DNA from: Planctomycetota bacterium
GTDB taxonomy: Bacteria > Planctomycetota > Phycisphaerae > UBA1845 > PWPN01
Direction: 5' to 3'
Assembly: GCA_029550525.1 (NCBI GenBank)
Contig: JAKPHF010000078.1
Coordinates: forward strand, 124,001-188,000
DNA: 64,000 nucleotides
The translations under genes were made by a program, and so were the position numbers. Position 1 is the stretch's first letter; every line of letters starts with the position of its first letter. Below the pieces are notes generated by a model. It saw nothing but the letters and a program-made list of their open reading frames with translations. It was not told the origin of the DNA and ran no database searches. This document shows positions 63,351-64,000 of this stretch, piece after piece.

Positions 63351-64000
63351 TCACTCGGTAACCGCTTGCCAGGTGCCCGGCTCCAGTTCGAGCCAGCTTG
63401 CCCGGTACATCAGGGGCGGCGACAGGAACAGGTTGGGATCGGCCGTGAGTTGAACCTGGTCTTTGATCGTCACCGGCCCGTCGGCGATGAGCACGCCACG
63501 AATGCGGGTTTGATTCTCGATGACGACGGTCGAGGAGGAGCCCACCACGTGAAAGACGCCGCGGAGAAGGCCGGAATAGCTGTCCCAGAAATCATTGTCG
63601 CTCTGGTCCTCGTACGGCATGCCGGGCGGGTTGAAGTTGGCCCGGCCCGCTTCCTGGAGGCTCGAATCGAGGCGGATCTCGCAGGGACCGTTGACGATGA
63701 GCGATGGATAATCCGCCCGTGCCGGCTCCCACAACAAGCCATCGCTGAGGATCAGCTTTCTGCCGGCCGCCAGTTCAACTACCAATGTGCCGACTATACG
63801 GCAGTTTCGTATCCGGAAGTCGCCGGACGGCTTGAGATGAAAGAGACCATCCGGACTGGACTTGGACGGCACCCAGGGATTCGAGTCCGGGCCGATCGCC
63901 GTCCACTCCAGCACACTGCCCGCCAAGGCCGCAGGAACGGATATGGCCGTGCTTCGCGAGCGGTAGTAGCTCCAGGCGGCGGCGGGCGACGGCTTGTTCG
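63351..64000 (-). CDS. Hypothetical protein, C-terminal part (5' end outside window)
   Basis: The frame is open to the right edge; 215 residues are visible. It runs from WSYYRSRSTAISVPAALAGSVLEWTAIGPDSNPW through beta-helix-like sequence (LFHLKPSGDFRIRNCRIVGTLVVELAAGRKLILSDGLL, GVFHVVGSSSTVVIENQTRIRGVLIADGPVTIKDQVQLTAD). Regularly spaced hydrophobic residues suggest a right-handed beta-helix or stacked strands, as in pilus-associated PilX-type or pectate-lyase-fold proteins. The position upstream of the small membrane protein and secretin hints at a pilus or secretion locus. No family was identified. Confidence 0.6.
   Translation of the reverse strand, partial: NKPSPAAAWSYYRSRSTAISVPAALAGSVLEWTAIGPDSNPWVPSKSSPDGLFHLKPSGDFRIRNCRIVGTLVVELAAGRKLILSDGLLWEPARADYPSLIVNGPCEIRLDSSLQEAGRANFNPPGMPYEDQSDNDFWDSYSGLLRGVFHVVGSSSTVVIENQTRIRGVLIADGPVTIKDQVQLTADPNLFLSPPLMYRASWLELEPGTWQAVTE

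Overview
The window is a GC-rich bacterial chromosome segment, most likely from a planctomycete (Planctomycetota, perhaps Phycisphaerae or a relative). This is an inference from gene content: a PEP-CTERM protein, Tat-exported sugar-enzyme homologues, a pseudopilin ending in a [FADTHVEW]-type motif, a GH172/DUF2961 protein, many secreted glycan enzymes without any SusC/SusD pair, and gene-dense DNA with short junk-like tandem repeats between genes. No rRNA, tRNA, CRISPR array, intact insertion sequence or prophage was recognised.

Layout. 0-6.3 kb: the C-terminal part of aconitase, a PEP-CTERM protein, a Tat-exported sugar-isomerase-like protein, a secreted five-bladed-propeller-like protein and a lipoprotein acetolactate decarboxylase. 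6.3-25.2 kb: mostly core metabolism, with carB, a xylose-isomerase homologue, a BtuF-like binding protein, a coiled-coil lipoprotein, a PreA-like dihydropyrimidine dehydrogenase, nagB, a repeat-fold membrane protein, putA, a Tat-exported enolase-superfamily enzyme, a lipoprotein nuclease/phosphatase and a PAS histidine kinase. 25.2-53.4 kb: a large carbohydrate-utilisation region. 53.4-54.3 kb: a decayed toxin-antitoxin locus followed by a dense cluster of hairpins. 54.3-59.8 kb: a large secreted protein and two glycosyltransferases. 59.8-64 kb: a TPR lipoprotein translationally coupled to a secretin, a small membrane protein and the end of an unidentified protein.

The carbohydrate region is the most coherent system. 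Leftward genes encode a GH38 alpha-mannosidase with a URO-D-like protein, and an FGGY kinase. Rightward genes encode a sugar ABC importer (binding protein and two permeases, no ATPase), a pseudopilin and a 1228-aa heparinase II/III-type lyase. A divergent locus centred on 45.0 kb carries GH105 unsaturated-uronyl hydrolase, an RraA-like aldolase and an OprB porin on one side, and DUF4861, a KduI/IolB-family isomerase, a complete TRAP transporter and KduD on the other. Together these describe lyase cleavage of a uronic-acid polysaccharide, outer-membrane passage, hydrolysis of unsaturated oligosaccharides, TRAP import and conversion towards 2-keto-3-deoxygluconate.

Four near-identical 14-bp palindromes (consensus TTRAAWNGTTTYAA, LacI-family style) sit just in front of the mannosidase, the ABC importer, the lyase and the GH105/DUF4861 divergent promoter region. 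At two of them a strong promoter (TTGACA -35) lies immediately upstream in the same geometry. They suggest one repressor, not encoded in this window, controlling the dispersed operons as a regulon. A second genome-scale signal is a set of different short tandem repeats, all rich in stop triplets, most of which begin within a few tens of bases after a stop codon.
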